A DNA stretch of 64,000 nucleotides, from positions 52,265,162 through 52,329,161 of the forward strand of contig CM066995.1 in assembly GCA_033977485.1 (NCBI GenBank), in the 5' to 3' direction. The stretch is from Hydrangea macrophylla (Eukaryota > Streptophyta > Magnoliopsida > Cornales > Hydrangeaceae). The notes below the pieces were generated by a model that ran no database searches, was not told the DNA's origin, and saw only the letters and a program-made list of their open reading frames with translations. This document shows, piece by piece, positions 1 through 9,723 of the stretch (positions are counted from its first letter, which is position 1; each line of letters starts with the position of its first letter). A program made the translations under genes and the position numbers.

Positions 1-432
1 ACCTTTGTGGACCCTTTGACGTACGAAACTGTTACTTTTGAAAACAAAACTCATTAAGGCGTGTTTGATTACGTGTTTAATATAACTTTTGAAAAACTAT
101 TTGGAAATTGGTTATCTTAGAGCAAAATTTTATTAAGATCATTTTGGGAACTTTAATCATTATTGGTAAGTCTTGAGGACCACCTTATTGGTTTTGGGGC
201 ATGACAATATGAGTCTGTTCGGTTCGGGTATTCTGATCCAAGGTATTTTGTGCACCCCTAATATGATATAACTAAACCACTCGAGCATGGCATCCTAAAT
301 AAATAAATAAGTAAATAAAATAACATGGCCCTTAAAAAATATTACTTAAAATTACAATATTTAAATTTCTAACGCTATTAATTAATGGCATTGGTTTAAA
401 AATGCCGTTAATTATCGGTATTTGGTATGGTG
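1..432. other. Left flank of the Tat element, non-coding
   Basis: AT-rich sequence with no convincing gene. Near its right end (about 370-430) are short motifs of the kind 'aatgccgttaat' and 'aatggcatt' that resemble motifs on the other side of the retrotransposon (22340-22500). This suggests that the big element inserted into an older repeat. Only a small in-frame chance stretch is present on the minus strand. Confidence 0.5.
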
Positions 433-2746
433 TGGATATCGCAGTGTTCTTACCCACGGCTTTTATTTCAAAATACTTTCTCAAAATCAATTTCAAAAAC
501 AAATGAGTCGCCACTTAATTTTTAAAAGGAACAATTAAGCAACCATTTCAAAAGGAAACTGATCTTTTGCGAAACCAAATATTAAACTAGGTCCGGGGAT
601 TATGGAATGAGAAGGGAAGGAGCCCATCGGACTAAAGCACCCCTTCTCATCCTATCTCGCGATAGGCCTCTACTTAACATCCTTTTAATCGATTTATTAA
701 TTTAAGTGTGCCCTCAACTAATACATATATATATATATATATATATAAATAATACATTACACAAGCATGTTTAAAAAGGGTGCAAGATTGCTAATCGACA
801 AAATATCATTCATAAGCCACATAGTTCAAATAGCAAGCATGATGATGTGCAAATAGGGAACTAGGAAACTTACCCGGGATCCAGCTGCGAATTTAAACAT
901 GTAATGCATACATATAAAAAAAACCTAAGAAAAGGTCTCTAATGCATGTAAACACGTAAGACAAGACCTAGTCTAAGGCGTCGTGCATGGAGTCGAAAAT
1001 CAAGAAAATCAACAAATGAAATAAACTAGAGAAGAGATGAGAAATTGTACCTCAAATGCGCTACAAAACAAAGATTAGTCCACATGCTTCACATAATAAT
1101 ATGGTATCAAACAATCAATCCTAATTCTCTAGCTTAGATCTATCAAGCATAAAATCCAACTTTATTCAATAGCTAGCTCTAATCATAAGTATTAATGTAC
1201 ATGAATGAATGGATGTGAACAAGATTAAAACATGGATTTATTCACTAATTTGGGTCACCTAGCCTCTGGATTTAAACTAAGTTATCATTATTCAAAGTAT
1301 GATTTAGGTCCCAAGGCATTAGGAAACCATTTGAGTTGAAATAAATAAGATTAGACAAAAACAGTAGCAGTTTTTTATGAATTACAGAGAGCAGACCAGA
1401 TCTTAAAAAATGGAAAGACCATACTTCCAACGGTTGGATCTTAATGATTTTTGGATATAATAGGCCTCTGTGAGTCTAGTTTATAACCCAAAAAGAAAAT
1501 CAAGGTTTGAACGGTTAGATCTCTGGGAATGTGGAAAAAACTAGACATCACTCAGGAATATGCAACTCTCTGTCCAGAGATTTTGTACGATTTTCTAAAA
1601 ATAGCAAAAAGATGAGAAACACTTAGATCTTTTTAGGGGATCTTCCTAACACATTAAGGTACCTAGAAAAAATTATTAGAGACCCCAGAAACTCCATTAA
1701 GATTCTGATTTATGAATTTCAAAATGGACTTGCTGTTCTGAAATTTTGGACAGGGAGTTGCATGTTTTAAAATCATGAGACCAAACCATCTTAGGCATTG
1801 AATTTCATCAAAACAAAAATTACAGCGGTAAAACATTGTGTTATTGACATTTTCCCGTTAGTTTCACTTGATTCCAACGGTTAGATTTCGAACTAAAAAT
1901 CCTTGATCGAAACCGATTTATGAATTCTACTGTTTCATTATCAAGTTCAACTTTCATTTGTTAATCCCAACTATTAAACCATGAAGTTGGACTTAAACTA
2001 AACTATTTTCTCCTACCATTTGATGGTCATTGGAGGCTAGAGACCTTTATATTTGTAGATTTCAAATGAAGTATGAATGGACTTCATGAAATCTTCAAGA
2101 TAATGAATCTAAACCATAAAGATGGGCTTAGAATCAAAACTACTTTCTCCTACCATTTGACGGTCATTGGAGATGAAGATATGACTAATACTCATGAGTC
2201 TCAAAGGAATATAGAAAGAATTCCATGAAACATCAAGCTAGAGGACCCAAGTCATAAGCATGGACTTGGATCCATCTATTTGCTTGTAAAATGAAATGAT
2301 GATCAAACTTTGACTCCCATGTGAAGTGTAAGCTTACATGAGATTCAAAACATCAAACTCAAGAGCTTTCAAGGGAGATATTGAAGATCTCCAAGAATCT
2401 CAAAAGGAAAACATACACAAGAAAAATAGAAGAAGGATCAAGGAATTAGAAACAAAGACTTCCAAGTTTACTTAACAAACTCAAAAACTTAATCAAGAAA
2501 AACCAAATGACTTGAAGATTAGAGGCTCAAAAGAAAGAAAACACAACTAAGATGAGAGGATCACCTCCAAGACTATCCTCAACTTTCTATATTTTGAAGA
2601 TCTTCCAAACTCTTCTTCAAGCTCTCCAAACTCTCTCTTTTTTTCTCTCCAAAATATATTAGTGTAGTGGTAGTAATTTCTTGTCTATCTTTTTTTGTCT
2701 CTCTTTGTGTATATTGTTGTGTGTTCTCCCAAGGAAAATCCTCCTT

Positions 2747-2754
2747 CTTTTATA
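2747..2754 (-). promoter_or_regulatory. TATA box of the LTR promoter (3' LTR copy)
   Basis: The minus strand reads TATAAAAG in a setting that is otherwise not A/T-biased, about 110 bp downstream (in element direction) of a palindrome cluster. The same box is kept in the other LTR at 21615-21622, which is the copy that would drive the element. Assigning it as the U3/R promoter is inference from position. Confidence 0.6.
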
Positions 2755-2865
2755 GACAAAATTACCAAGTATTCTCAGTGAATTCGGAGTAAAAGACAGG
2801 TGTAAACGTCTCATTTGGTCGTACAATACGTACTCCCTAAAAATAGACAGATTGCTGCACAGGGC

Positions 2866-3180
2866 GACAGTCAAAAGTCCTTTGCGGCAGTCAGTAGATG
2901 CCGTAACGGCACTTCGTGAATGCCGCGGCGGCATTCCATGACTGCCGCGAAAAATTATTACTAGCCGTGTTTTAGTCAGCCTTACTTTATCAGTTTTTTG
3001 TTTTTATCCGCATGCATATACGTGTTGTACCACAAAATACGGACTGTTAAAGCAAACGGCAGTCAGAAATTGTCGACGACACTTAGTGAATGCCGGGCCG
3101 GTATTCTGTGACTGTCGTTCGGCACTCACCGAATGCCGTTCGGCACTCACTGAGTGCCGCGAAAAACTGTCGTGTGCCGT
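2866..3180. repeat. Two clusters of ~21-bp GC-rich imperfect palindromes (3' LTR)
   Basis: Repeated units follow the pattern CGGCAnT-N4/5-GAnTGCCG, for example GGCACTCACTGAGTGCC near 3140-3165. They occur at 2866-2945 and again at 3050-3180. Each unit is nearly self-complementary, so the clusters can fold or bind dimeric proteins in either orientation. The same unit recurs in the other LTR (21736-22075) and twice inside the element (5082-5167, 9505-9640). Confidence 0.8.
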
Positions 3181-3442
3181 GTTTTGGGACTTCCCCTTTT
3201 TAGGTCTTTTCTTTCCTCATTTTTCTTAAAGAAACTTATTTTCGAAGATTTTTTCCAAAAGTGATGTTTTTTTACCTGAATTCTCCTAAATACCTAGTAT
3301 TTCATTCTGTGAAAATTTTACCACGTTTGAAGAACTTTCTGAAGAGCTTGGAACACTTCAAATTTTTCGGTCTTTGCCATCATCGGATACGGAGGTGACA
3401 CTCTCCTAAATTCGACGTTTGGTCAAAATTGGGGTGTCTACA

Positions 3443-3457
3443 GTTTGCCCCTCTTCG
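3443..3457 (-). other. Polypurine tract next to the 3' LTR
   Basis: The minus strand reads GAAGAGGGGCAAAC directly against the LTR start TGTAGACACC. This is the expected position and composition for the plus-strand primer of reverse transcription. A near copy (AGGGGCAAACTTCG, minus strand) lies ~7.7 kb away around 11165-11178, past the integrase gene. Confidence 0.75.
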
Positions 3458-3608
3458 ATGGAGCTTGTGGGCAACGCGTACCGTAAGCGAACGTCGAAGC
3501 CTGTGTGAAGACAAGCCTTTGACCAAACTGTCGGATTTGAGGAAAAACAAAATGTGTTGCAAAAGACACGAGCGCGCAGCGGAATTCTAATTGGTCGTGC
3601 TCCATAAT

Positions 3609-3652
3609 GAGCTGCCTACGTATCCCATCAGGAATCAGACCAAGACGTAGTT
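3609..3652 (-). repeat. Pre-PPT module, LTR-proximal copy
   Basis: The + strand has 'tgcctacgtatccc' followed by 'aatcagaccaagacgtagttc'. The same arrangement occurs in two diverged copies at 11283-11325 and 11389-11431, just downstream of integrase in element direction. The copies thus bracket the antisense gene block. Stretch 3653-3900 holds nothing else I recognise. Confidence 0.6.
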
Positions 3653-3900
3653 CGGGCTGGAGCCAAACACACGCAAGCACAAGTAACCATACGGATGAAT
3701 GCACCTATCTTGTCGTGATGCAATTGCTATGCAATGGTATTTTCTGAATTGACCTGGTCATACACACGCCATGCTTATCATGTCTTCCCTACGTACGACG
3801 TACTTTACGTGAAGTGTTAGTCAGGGAAGATCACCTAATTCTTGACCGATGCAAAATCTATTACGGGGGTCATGAAGATGCTTTTGATTTGATCTCGAGG

Positions 3901-4740
3901 GTTGATGCAAATCTGTTGCGAGAACCGAGAATGTAAATCCGTTACACTTTCAAAACAAGGATTGACGCAAATCTGTTACGTGGATCGAGAATATAAATAT
4001 GTTATATTCCTAAAACGAGGGTTAACGCAAATCTGTTGCGAGAACCGAGAATGTAAATCCGTTACACTCTCAAAACAAGGATCGACGCAAATCTGTTACG
4101 TGGATCGAGAATATAAATCTGTTATATTCCCAAAACAAGGGTTAACACAAATCTGTTGTGAGAACCGAGAATGTAAATCCGTTACACTCTCAAAACAAGG
4201 ATCGATGCAAATCTGTTACGTGGATCGATAATATAAATCTGTTATATTCTCAAAACGAGGGTTAACGCAAATCTGTTGCAAAAACCGAGAATGTAAATCC
4301 GTTACACTCTCAAAACAAGGATCGATACAAATCTGTTACGTGGATCGAGAATATAAATCTGTTATAATCTCAAAACGAGGGTTAACGCAAATCTGTTGCA
4401 AGAACCGAGAATGTAAATCCGTTACACTCTCAAAACAAGGATCGACGCAAATCTGTTACGTGGATCGAGAATATAAATCTGTTATATTCTCAAAACGAGG
4501 GTTAACGCAAATCTGTTGCAAAAACTGAGAATGTAAATCCGTTACACTCTCAAAACAAGGATCGATACAAATCTGTTACGTGGATCGAGAATATAAATCT
4601 GTTATATTCTCAAAACGAGGGTTAACGCAAATCTGTTGCAAGAACAGAGAATGTAAATCCGTTACACTCTCAAAACAAGGATCGACGCAAATCTATTACG
4701 TGGATCGAGAATATAAATCTGTTATATTCCCAAAACGAGG
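3901..4740. repeat. Tandem repeat: 60-bp units alternating in two types (120-bp dimer, ~7 copies)
   Basis: Fourteen 60-bp units in a row alternate between type A (with 'ctgttgcgagaaccgaga') and type B (with 'ctgttacgtggatcgaga'), giving a 120-bp higher-order period repeated seven times. Units differ by few bases. Because 60 is a multiple of three, long repetitive reading frames run through it, but nothing suggests translation. It lies between the LTR and the antisense PMD gene. Confidence 0.92.
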
Positions 4741-5081
4741 GTTATTGTATTAAGATGAACTTGGAGTCCACAGACCCAAAATTTATTTCAATTTTTCAAA
4801 GTTGGGAACCCACGGACTCAGAATTTTTCTCAATTTCAAGAATTAGGGGCCCGCACGCTCAAATCTTTTTCAATTTTTTAAAGTTAGGAGCCCACGGACT
4901 CAGATTTTTTCGATTTTCATTTTAAGGACCAATTTGATCCTACGAACCAATCTCGGGGGTTAAAGGCGCAATAAGGGTAAATTTTTGGGGGTTAAATCCA
5001 AATATGGGGCCCAATTTTGAATTTTGGGGGGAAACAAAATATCTCTTAACCGACTTAAACGCGTCACACGCTTCCAATCGC
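4741..5081. repeat. Degenerate short repeats around 'cccacggactcagaattttt'
   Basis: Three or four ~50-bp units built on 'agttgggaacccacggactcag' and a T-rich tail occur between about 4760 and 4925, followed by ~150 bp of unremarkable sequence. No coding potential is seen. The stretch is internal to the Tat element. Confidence 0.6.
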
Positions 5082-5167
5082 GGCAGTCGCTGACTGCCGT
5101 ACGGCACTCACGGAGTGCCGTTGCGGCACTTGGCGAGTGCCGCCCGGCAGTCCATCAACTGCCGCGC
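5082..5167. repeat. Palindrome cluster upstream of the antisense PMD gene
   Basis: Consecutive units such as CGGCACTCACGGAGTGCCG and CGGCACTTGGCGAGTGCCG match the LTR palindromes. A last unit resumes at 5870-5880 after the Cassandra insertion, so the cluster originally lay about 250 bp before the PMD start codon. A promoter role is inference. Confidence 0.75.
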
Positions 5168-5354
5168 ACAAAAAACTGTGTGATAACCAAGAGCCAATAC
5201 TCCTGAGGCAGGATGGCCAAGACGGATGAGGTGAGGTCGGGTGTGGAGACTTGTCCCACATCGCCTGGGGTGAAGTTCCTGGACTAGTTTATAAGGATTA
5301 ATTGCCCCTCTATATGCAACAAGGCCTTTTAAACCGTGAGGGTGCTAAACACAA

Positions 5355-5427
5355 AAGAACTCCATAGTTAAGCATGCTGCTGCCAGAGCAGTACCAGGGA
5401 TGGGTGACCCCTTGGGAAGTTCTTTGT
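5355..5427 (+). promoter_or_regulatory. 5S rRNA-derived segment in the first Cassandra LTR
   Basis: The segment contains 'agaactccatagttaagc' and 'ccagggatgggtgacc' followed by 'gggaagt', matching the Pol III internal control region (A box, intermediate element, C box) of plant 5S rRNA. In Cassandra elements this region serves as promoter. It is not a 5S gene, since the 5' and 3' ends of 5S RNA are missing. Confidence 0.85.
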
Positions 5428-5739
5428 GTTTAGGCCCAAAGCGGACAACATTGTTGCTAGATGGGGAGGTGGGTCGTTATTAATGGTATCAGAGCGGAAA
5501 CTCAGCCGGAAATGTGGGGACAGGTCCCACACGAGGACGTGTGGCCCTTAAGGAGGGTGGATTGTGATGACCAAGAGCCAATACTCCTGAGGCAGGATGG
5601 CCAAGACGGATGAGGTGAGGTCGGGTGTGGGGACTTGTCCCACATCGCCTGGGGTGAAGTTCCTTGACTAGTTTATAAGGATTAATCGCCCCTCTATATG
5701 CAACAAGGTCTTTTAAAACCGTGAGGGTGCTAAACACAA

Positions 5740-5812
5740 AAGAACTCCACAGTTAAGCGTGCTGCTGCCAGAGCAGCACCAGGGATGGGTGACCCCCTGG
5801 GAAGTTCTTTGT
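5740..5812 (+). promoter_or_regulatory. 5S rRNA-derived segment in the second Cassandra LTR
   Basis: Second copy of the 5S-like internal promoter, with 'actccacagttaagcgtgct' being closer to the canonical plant 5S sequence than the first LTR's copy. The few differences between the two copies give a rough measure of the age of this insertion. Confidence 0.85.
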
Positions 5813-6120
5813 GTTTAGGCCCAAAGCGGACAATATTGTTGCTAGACGAGGAGGTGGGTCGTTACAAACTGAGTGCCGCGTTTGAGCGACAGTGGCTAAA
5901 ATCGGCGGTTTCGATTCACTTTTCTCATTCCCTCAATCTCCTTTCGCTCGGTTCTTCTCTGGAGAAAATTTTCCTTTTTTCTTTTCTTGCTTGGATCGAT
6001 CTACCAGGGCTTTCAGGTTAGTTTTGCTCGATCAAAACTTAGTTAATAGCTTTCATTTCGTTGTTTTTCTGGATTTTTCATGAATTTAACGTGCAGATCC
6101 CTATTTTTCTTTGGCAGACT

Positions 6121-9064
6121 ATGGCGAGTGGTTTGGGGAGAAAGAAGAAGGCCAAGTATACGGCCACTCATCATCCAGACGCCTCACTCTTGCTCTGGGA
6201 CCCGGACGAGCACTTATCTGCCCGTGCGTTCAAGCGCGAGGTAAACGTTCCCCTTTTTCTTTTTAATTTTCTTCTTTTAGGACTTTATGGATGGAATGTA
6301 TAGTGAAATGCCATGCTTGTAGTGTCTCATTTCAAATGCAAATGCCATGCTTGTAGTGTTTTCATGCATATTTTACTCAAGAGCTTGCATTTCATCTTAC
6401 TTCCCATGAACTTTATGAATATCATGCTAGACGAATCATAATTAATTATTCTCACTCATGTTTATTGAACTTTCAGATATTCCACCTGTATCAATTTCCT
6501 TATTTCCCTTTCGACTTTTCTCAAAGACTTCCGAATGCCATCCGTGTTAACCAAAATTTTAAAACACTTCTTGTGAATAAAGAATCTTATGCTCGTGAAT
6601 TTTCCTTTCCGTTTTTCTTAGGATTCACGAGAGCGATTTTTTTTTAAATGAAATCCTGAGCATTCCCCTGTGTTTATTATACTTGTGAATTTTCTTGAGC
6701 GCTCCAAACGCGCTTTTATCATTCAAAATTGATTCTTGAATGTTTGCAATCACATACTTCTCTTTAAAACCATGCTTCTTTTGGACTCAAATTTCTTTTG
6801 CACCTTCATAAGTTTATATATGCATGTATTTCAAAAATGTGAACAAACTACTCTTTTTCTTTTCCCTTTCTTCAAAACCTTGCTAGAACATTGAGCGCTT
6901 TTTCTTATTCATTGCCATGCCTATGAAACTTCCTACGAGTATTTCTAGATTTTCCATTTCTTTCTCTTTTCATTCATTTTTATGTCGCCTTTCCTTGTCT
7001 CCATACTACCATCTGCTTGTTTACTTTTTTCTTTTATCCAATTTCTAATATCAAAACTTGTGATTCTTTCTTGCAGCTGCAGCCCAAGGTGCTAAAGGAG
7101 CATGACAGCCTTGCCCATGGGTATGAGTGGTACACACAGCTGAGAGAGCCGGTGAGAGCTTTGGTGGACGTGGCCGGGTTTGGAGATTTGTCAAACTCTT
7201 GACGAAGAGCTCCAACGACTTACGACAGATTCACGCTCTGGCAGAGAGGTGGTGGGACACTACTAGTACATTCCACTTCGACTTCAGGGAGATGACGATG
7301 ACTCCCCTAGTTTTTTCTATGATTACGGGGATTGCCTTGGGGGAGAGCGTCTACGGTATTTGGCGGATACGGAGTGGGACTCGGTGGAGCCATTGTTGGG
7401 AGTTGTTCTGGAGGAACCCTTGGTCACAGCCAAGTGGTTTATGGAAACGTTTAGGGGCCAGTCGGGTTTTACCGACGAGCAGATGGCCCGGGGTTTTCTC
7501 ATGTACATGCTGGGGTGCTCTCTGTTGAGCACCAAGGGTGATCGGGTCTCTGTTTCCCTGGTGGCGTCTCTGGAGCACCTGGACCAGATTAATGAGTATG
7601 ACTGGGCTGGTACAGGGTTAGCCATCTTGTACCGGCATATGGGTGACATTTCCCAGGACAGGCCGGCTTCCATTAGTGGCTATTGGAGAGCGTGGGAGGT
7701 ATACTCTTTTGCTATATGTCACTGCTTATTACACTTTCAGAAACTTTATTTAAATTGCGAGACTAACCTCTTCCCCTTTTTTATTTTTTATAGTACAGAT
7801 TTGGTCCCACGAGTATCTACGCATGATGTCCCCTAAGACACGTGATGTTGACGCCCTCATCATGCCCCAAGGGCTGAAATGGGCGAAGGATAGAGTCGGG
7901 CGGAAGACTAGGGCCCATGATTTTATTTCGTTCAGGAACTTCCTGACGAACCTGAGGGAGCAGCATGTCCACTGGCAGCCATGGCTTAGGGTGCTTCCTG
8001 ATGCTCGTGCGGAGATCCGAGAGTCAGTTGGATATGACCCGACGAGGCGACTCCTTGATGGGCCCAAGGGCCAAGCGTGGTACTTGGGAGAGAGGGTGAC
8101 TAGGCAGTCACTGGCGGCCCCCGGATTCTTTGTGCCTTTCCCTCCTTCTGACTCTATGAGAGCCACAGACACCCTCCAGGATAGCGAGCTGACGGCTGCT
8201 CTGATGGGCTTGGGCATCCATGACTTTGTGGATCCCCCCACCGGATACCCAGCATTCCGCGCCGCTAAGCTGATGCCGAACTTCCCTCTGATGGAAGTGA
8301 CTCGGTGAGTAACTGATTCCTTCATTCTTTTATGAGTTTTCTTTCATCCTTTATTTACATTTTATTTTTTGTTTGCAGCATGTTCCTGCTGCGGATCGTC
8401 CTCCTGCCTTACCTGAGTGGGATTGGACCATGTCGACTGTCTCGTTCGGCGAGCCCTTCTTGACGACGATCCCCCGGCTCTCACAGGGTGCCCCTACTAT
8501 TCCTCTCCATTATGATGTCGTCCCGCATGCTTACACGGAGGAGGGCTTGACGTAGGCCCACAGCGTGCGGCAGTGGGTTCTCGGGAGAGAGTGGATGGTA
8601 AGAAACTTATCCCCGTCTTTCACTTTGACTTTGACTTTGATTGCCTCTCCTTTTACTAATCTTTATTCTTGGACCTTATTTTTTAGGCTGAGGGAGCTCG
8701 GGCGACTGCCGCGGCTTAGTTGAGGGCCCAGGTATGATTTTTATCCTTTTATTCTTAGTATTTCATTTGTCCTTTCAACACTTTCTGGATTTATCCTCTC
8801 TCATTTCAGACAGAGGAGATCAGAGTCCTGACCCAGCAGGTGGGGCAGCTTCAGCAGTGGCTCCAGCAGTTCGGCATCCCCCTCAGTGACACTCCTGGAG
8901 ATAGCGGTGCTGGACGAGGCGCGGGGCAAGGCGGCAGTAGCGGTGGAGGCAGCAGCGGAGGTAGAGGCAGGGGCGGCGGTAGCGGCGGAGACAGCGGGAC
9001 GGAGTCGGAGGAGGAGCCCCTCAGGCGTGTGACCCGTCAGGCTCGAGGCCGGGGTCGAGGCTGA
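6121..9064 (+). pseudogene. Plant mobile domain (PMD)-like gene, spliced, antisense cargo of the Tat element
   Basis: Exons run on the strand opposite to gag-pol: 6121-6240 (MASGLGRKKKAKY...), about 7077-7698, 7799-8304, about 8379-8597, about 8691-8732 and about 8810-9064, with GT-AG junctions (for example CGAG|GTAAAC and TTGCAG|CTGCAG). The second exon encodes 'WWDTTSTFHFDFREMTMTP' and 'GIALG', matching the start of the PMD (aminotransferase-like mobile) domain. The third continues it with 'HEYLRMMSPKTR'. The tail is Gly/Ser/Arg-rich ending in RGRGRG. Two frameshifts in exon 2 (near 7185 and in the G run near 7340) and TAG codons at 8553 and 8717 break it. PMD proteins in plants include transposon-borne and domesticated members such as the MAIN family. 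The role here is unknown. No TATA box is obvious upstream. Confidence 0.72.
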
Positions 9065-9504
9065 TTTTGTTTTCTTCCTTACTTTTTATTTCTTTTGAGT
9101 GTTTTCGGGAGGATGCACACTTTATTTGGTGGATTGTATATATATATATGTTCACTCTTATCTTGATGACGACTCCATGATAGCCGGTAGGATAGGCACT
9201 TTTAATACCTTTATTATTGCTTTTTCATTGATATTCACCGTACGTGCGACCATAGCTTGGTCCTTCTCTTGCCGTATGTGGGACCATAGCTTGGTCCCCT
9301 TTTTATTTGATCTTTGAATGCTTCTATCTCTTTTATTTATTTTGGAATGCACAAATGAATGAAATGAATGAATGTATGCGATCATGGCTTAGTCTTTGTT
9401 GCACGTGCTGCATGAAGCGCACGTTTTATTGTCATTTATTTAGTTTTCTGTTTGCAGGTGGGCTAAAAGTGTTACGAACAGACCCTGGCCAATGAAAAAC
9501 CCGG
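9065..9504. other. Spacer between the two antisense genes
   Basis: A/T-rich sequence after the PMD stop, likely its 3' untranslated part. It includes two imperfect copies of 'accatagcttggtcc' (about 9250-9300) and an 'aatgaatgaatg' run near 9360. I see no gene. Confidence 0.5.
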
Positions 9505-9640
9505 AACGACACTCAGTTAGATCTCAGCGGCACTCGGTGAGTGCCGCAGCGACAGTCAGCAAATGCCGCAACGGCACTCACGGACTGCCGCGCGGTACTT
9601 CGTCGAGTGCCTTTCTACTTTACCGAATGCCACCCTGATT
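9505..9640. repeat. Palindrome cluster upstream of the second antisense gene
   Basis: It contains GCGGCACTCGGTGAGTGCCGC (a nearly perfect 21-bp palindrome) and further diverged units up to about 9640. It lies roughly 20 bp before a TATATA sequence and 90 bp before the ATG at 9724, mirroring the palindrome-then-TATA order of the LTR promoter. Confidence 0.75.
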
Positions 9641-9658
9641 CCATGCAGATCTACCTCC

Positions 9659-9667
9659 ATATATACC
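9659..9667 (+). promoter_or_regulatory. TATA-like box for the second antisense gene
   Basis: The sequence catatatac lies about 60 bp upstream of the ATG at 9724 and directly after the palindrome cluster. Its position fits a core promoter with a short leader. This is inferred from motif and spacing only. Confidence 0.45.
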
Positions 9668-9723
9668 CTATTTTCTTCAAAACTCCGCAAAACACTACCT
9701 TATTTCATTCTCCCCTATCTCAA

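Larger units (their letters stand above)
433..3442 (-). repeat. 3' LTR of the Tat/Ogre-like element
   Basis: About 3010 bp, repeated almost base for base at 19314-22336. On the + strand it begins tggatatcgcag and ends gtgtctaca. It holds an (AT)n run near 726-746 that is much shorter in the other copy, two clusters of GC-rich palindromes (2866-2945 and 3050-3180) and a TATA box read on the minus strand (2747-2754). No coding sequence is apparent. Confidence 0.9.
5179..5866 (+). mobile_element. Cassandra-type TRIM retrotransposon, complete
   Basis: Two near-identical LTRs of ~300 bp (5179-5480 and 5563-5866) start TGTGAT and flank only ~80 bp. The inner part holds a perfect initiator-Met primer site (TGGTATCAGAGC at about 5484) and a purine-rich tract (aaggagggtgga) before the second LTR. 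A 5-bp duplication, aactg, lies at 5174-5178 and 5867-5871. Each LTR carries 5S rRNA-derived sequence, the hallmark of Cassandra. It has no coding capacity and depends on other elements for movement. It inserted in + orientation into the minus-strand Tat element, inside a palindrome cluster. Confidence 0.93.

Noticed and set aside
3902..4528. Long + strand reading frames with repeated 'QICYVDREYKS' motifs
   Set aside because: They arise only because the 60-bp tandem unit is a multiple of three and free of stops in one frame. No start context, splice signals or family resemblance supports a protein.
3901..4740. Regular repeat array that could be taken for a CRISPR
   Set aside because: There are no unique spacers between constant repeats, units are contiguous, and the genome is that of a plant.
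5355..5812. 5S rRNA genes
   Set aside because: Only the internal control region is present and it lies in paired LTRs with a Met primer site between them, so it belongs to a Cassandra element.
7750..8325. 191-codon minus-strand frame across the PMD gene
   Set aside because: It overlaps PMD exon 3, which has family resemblance and splice sites on the other strand. The minus frame has none.
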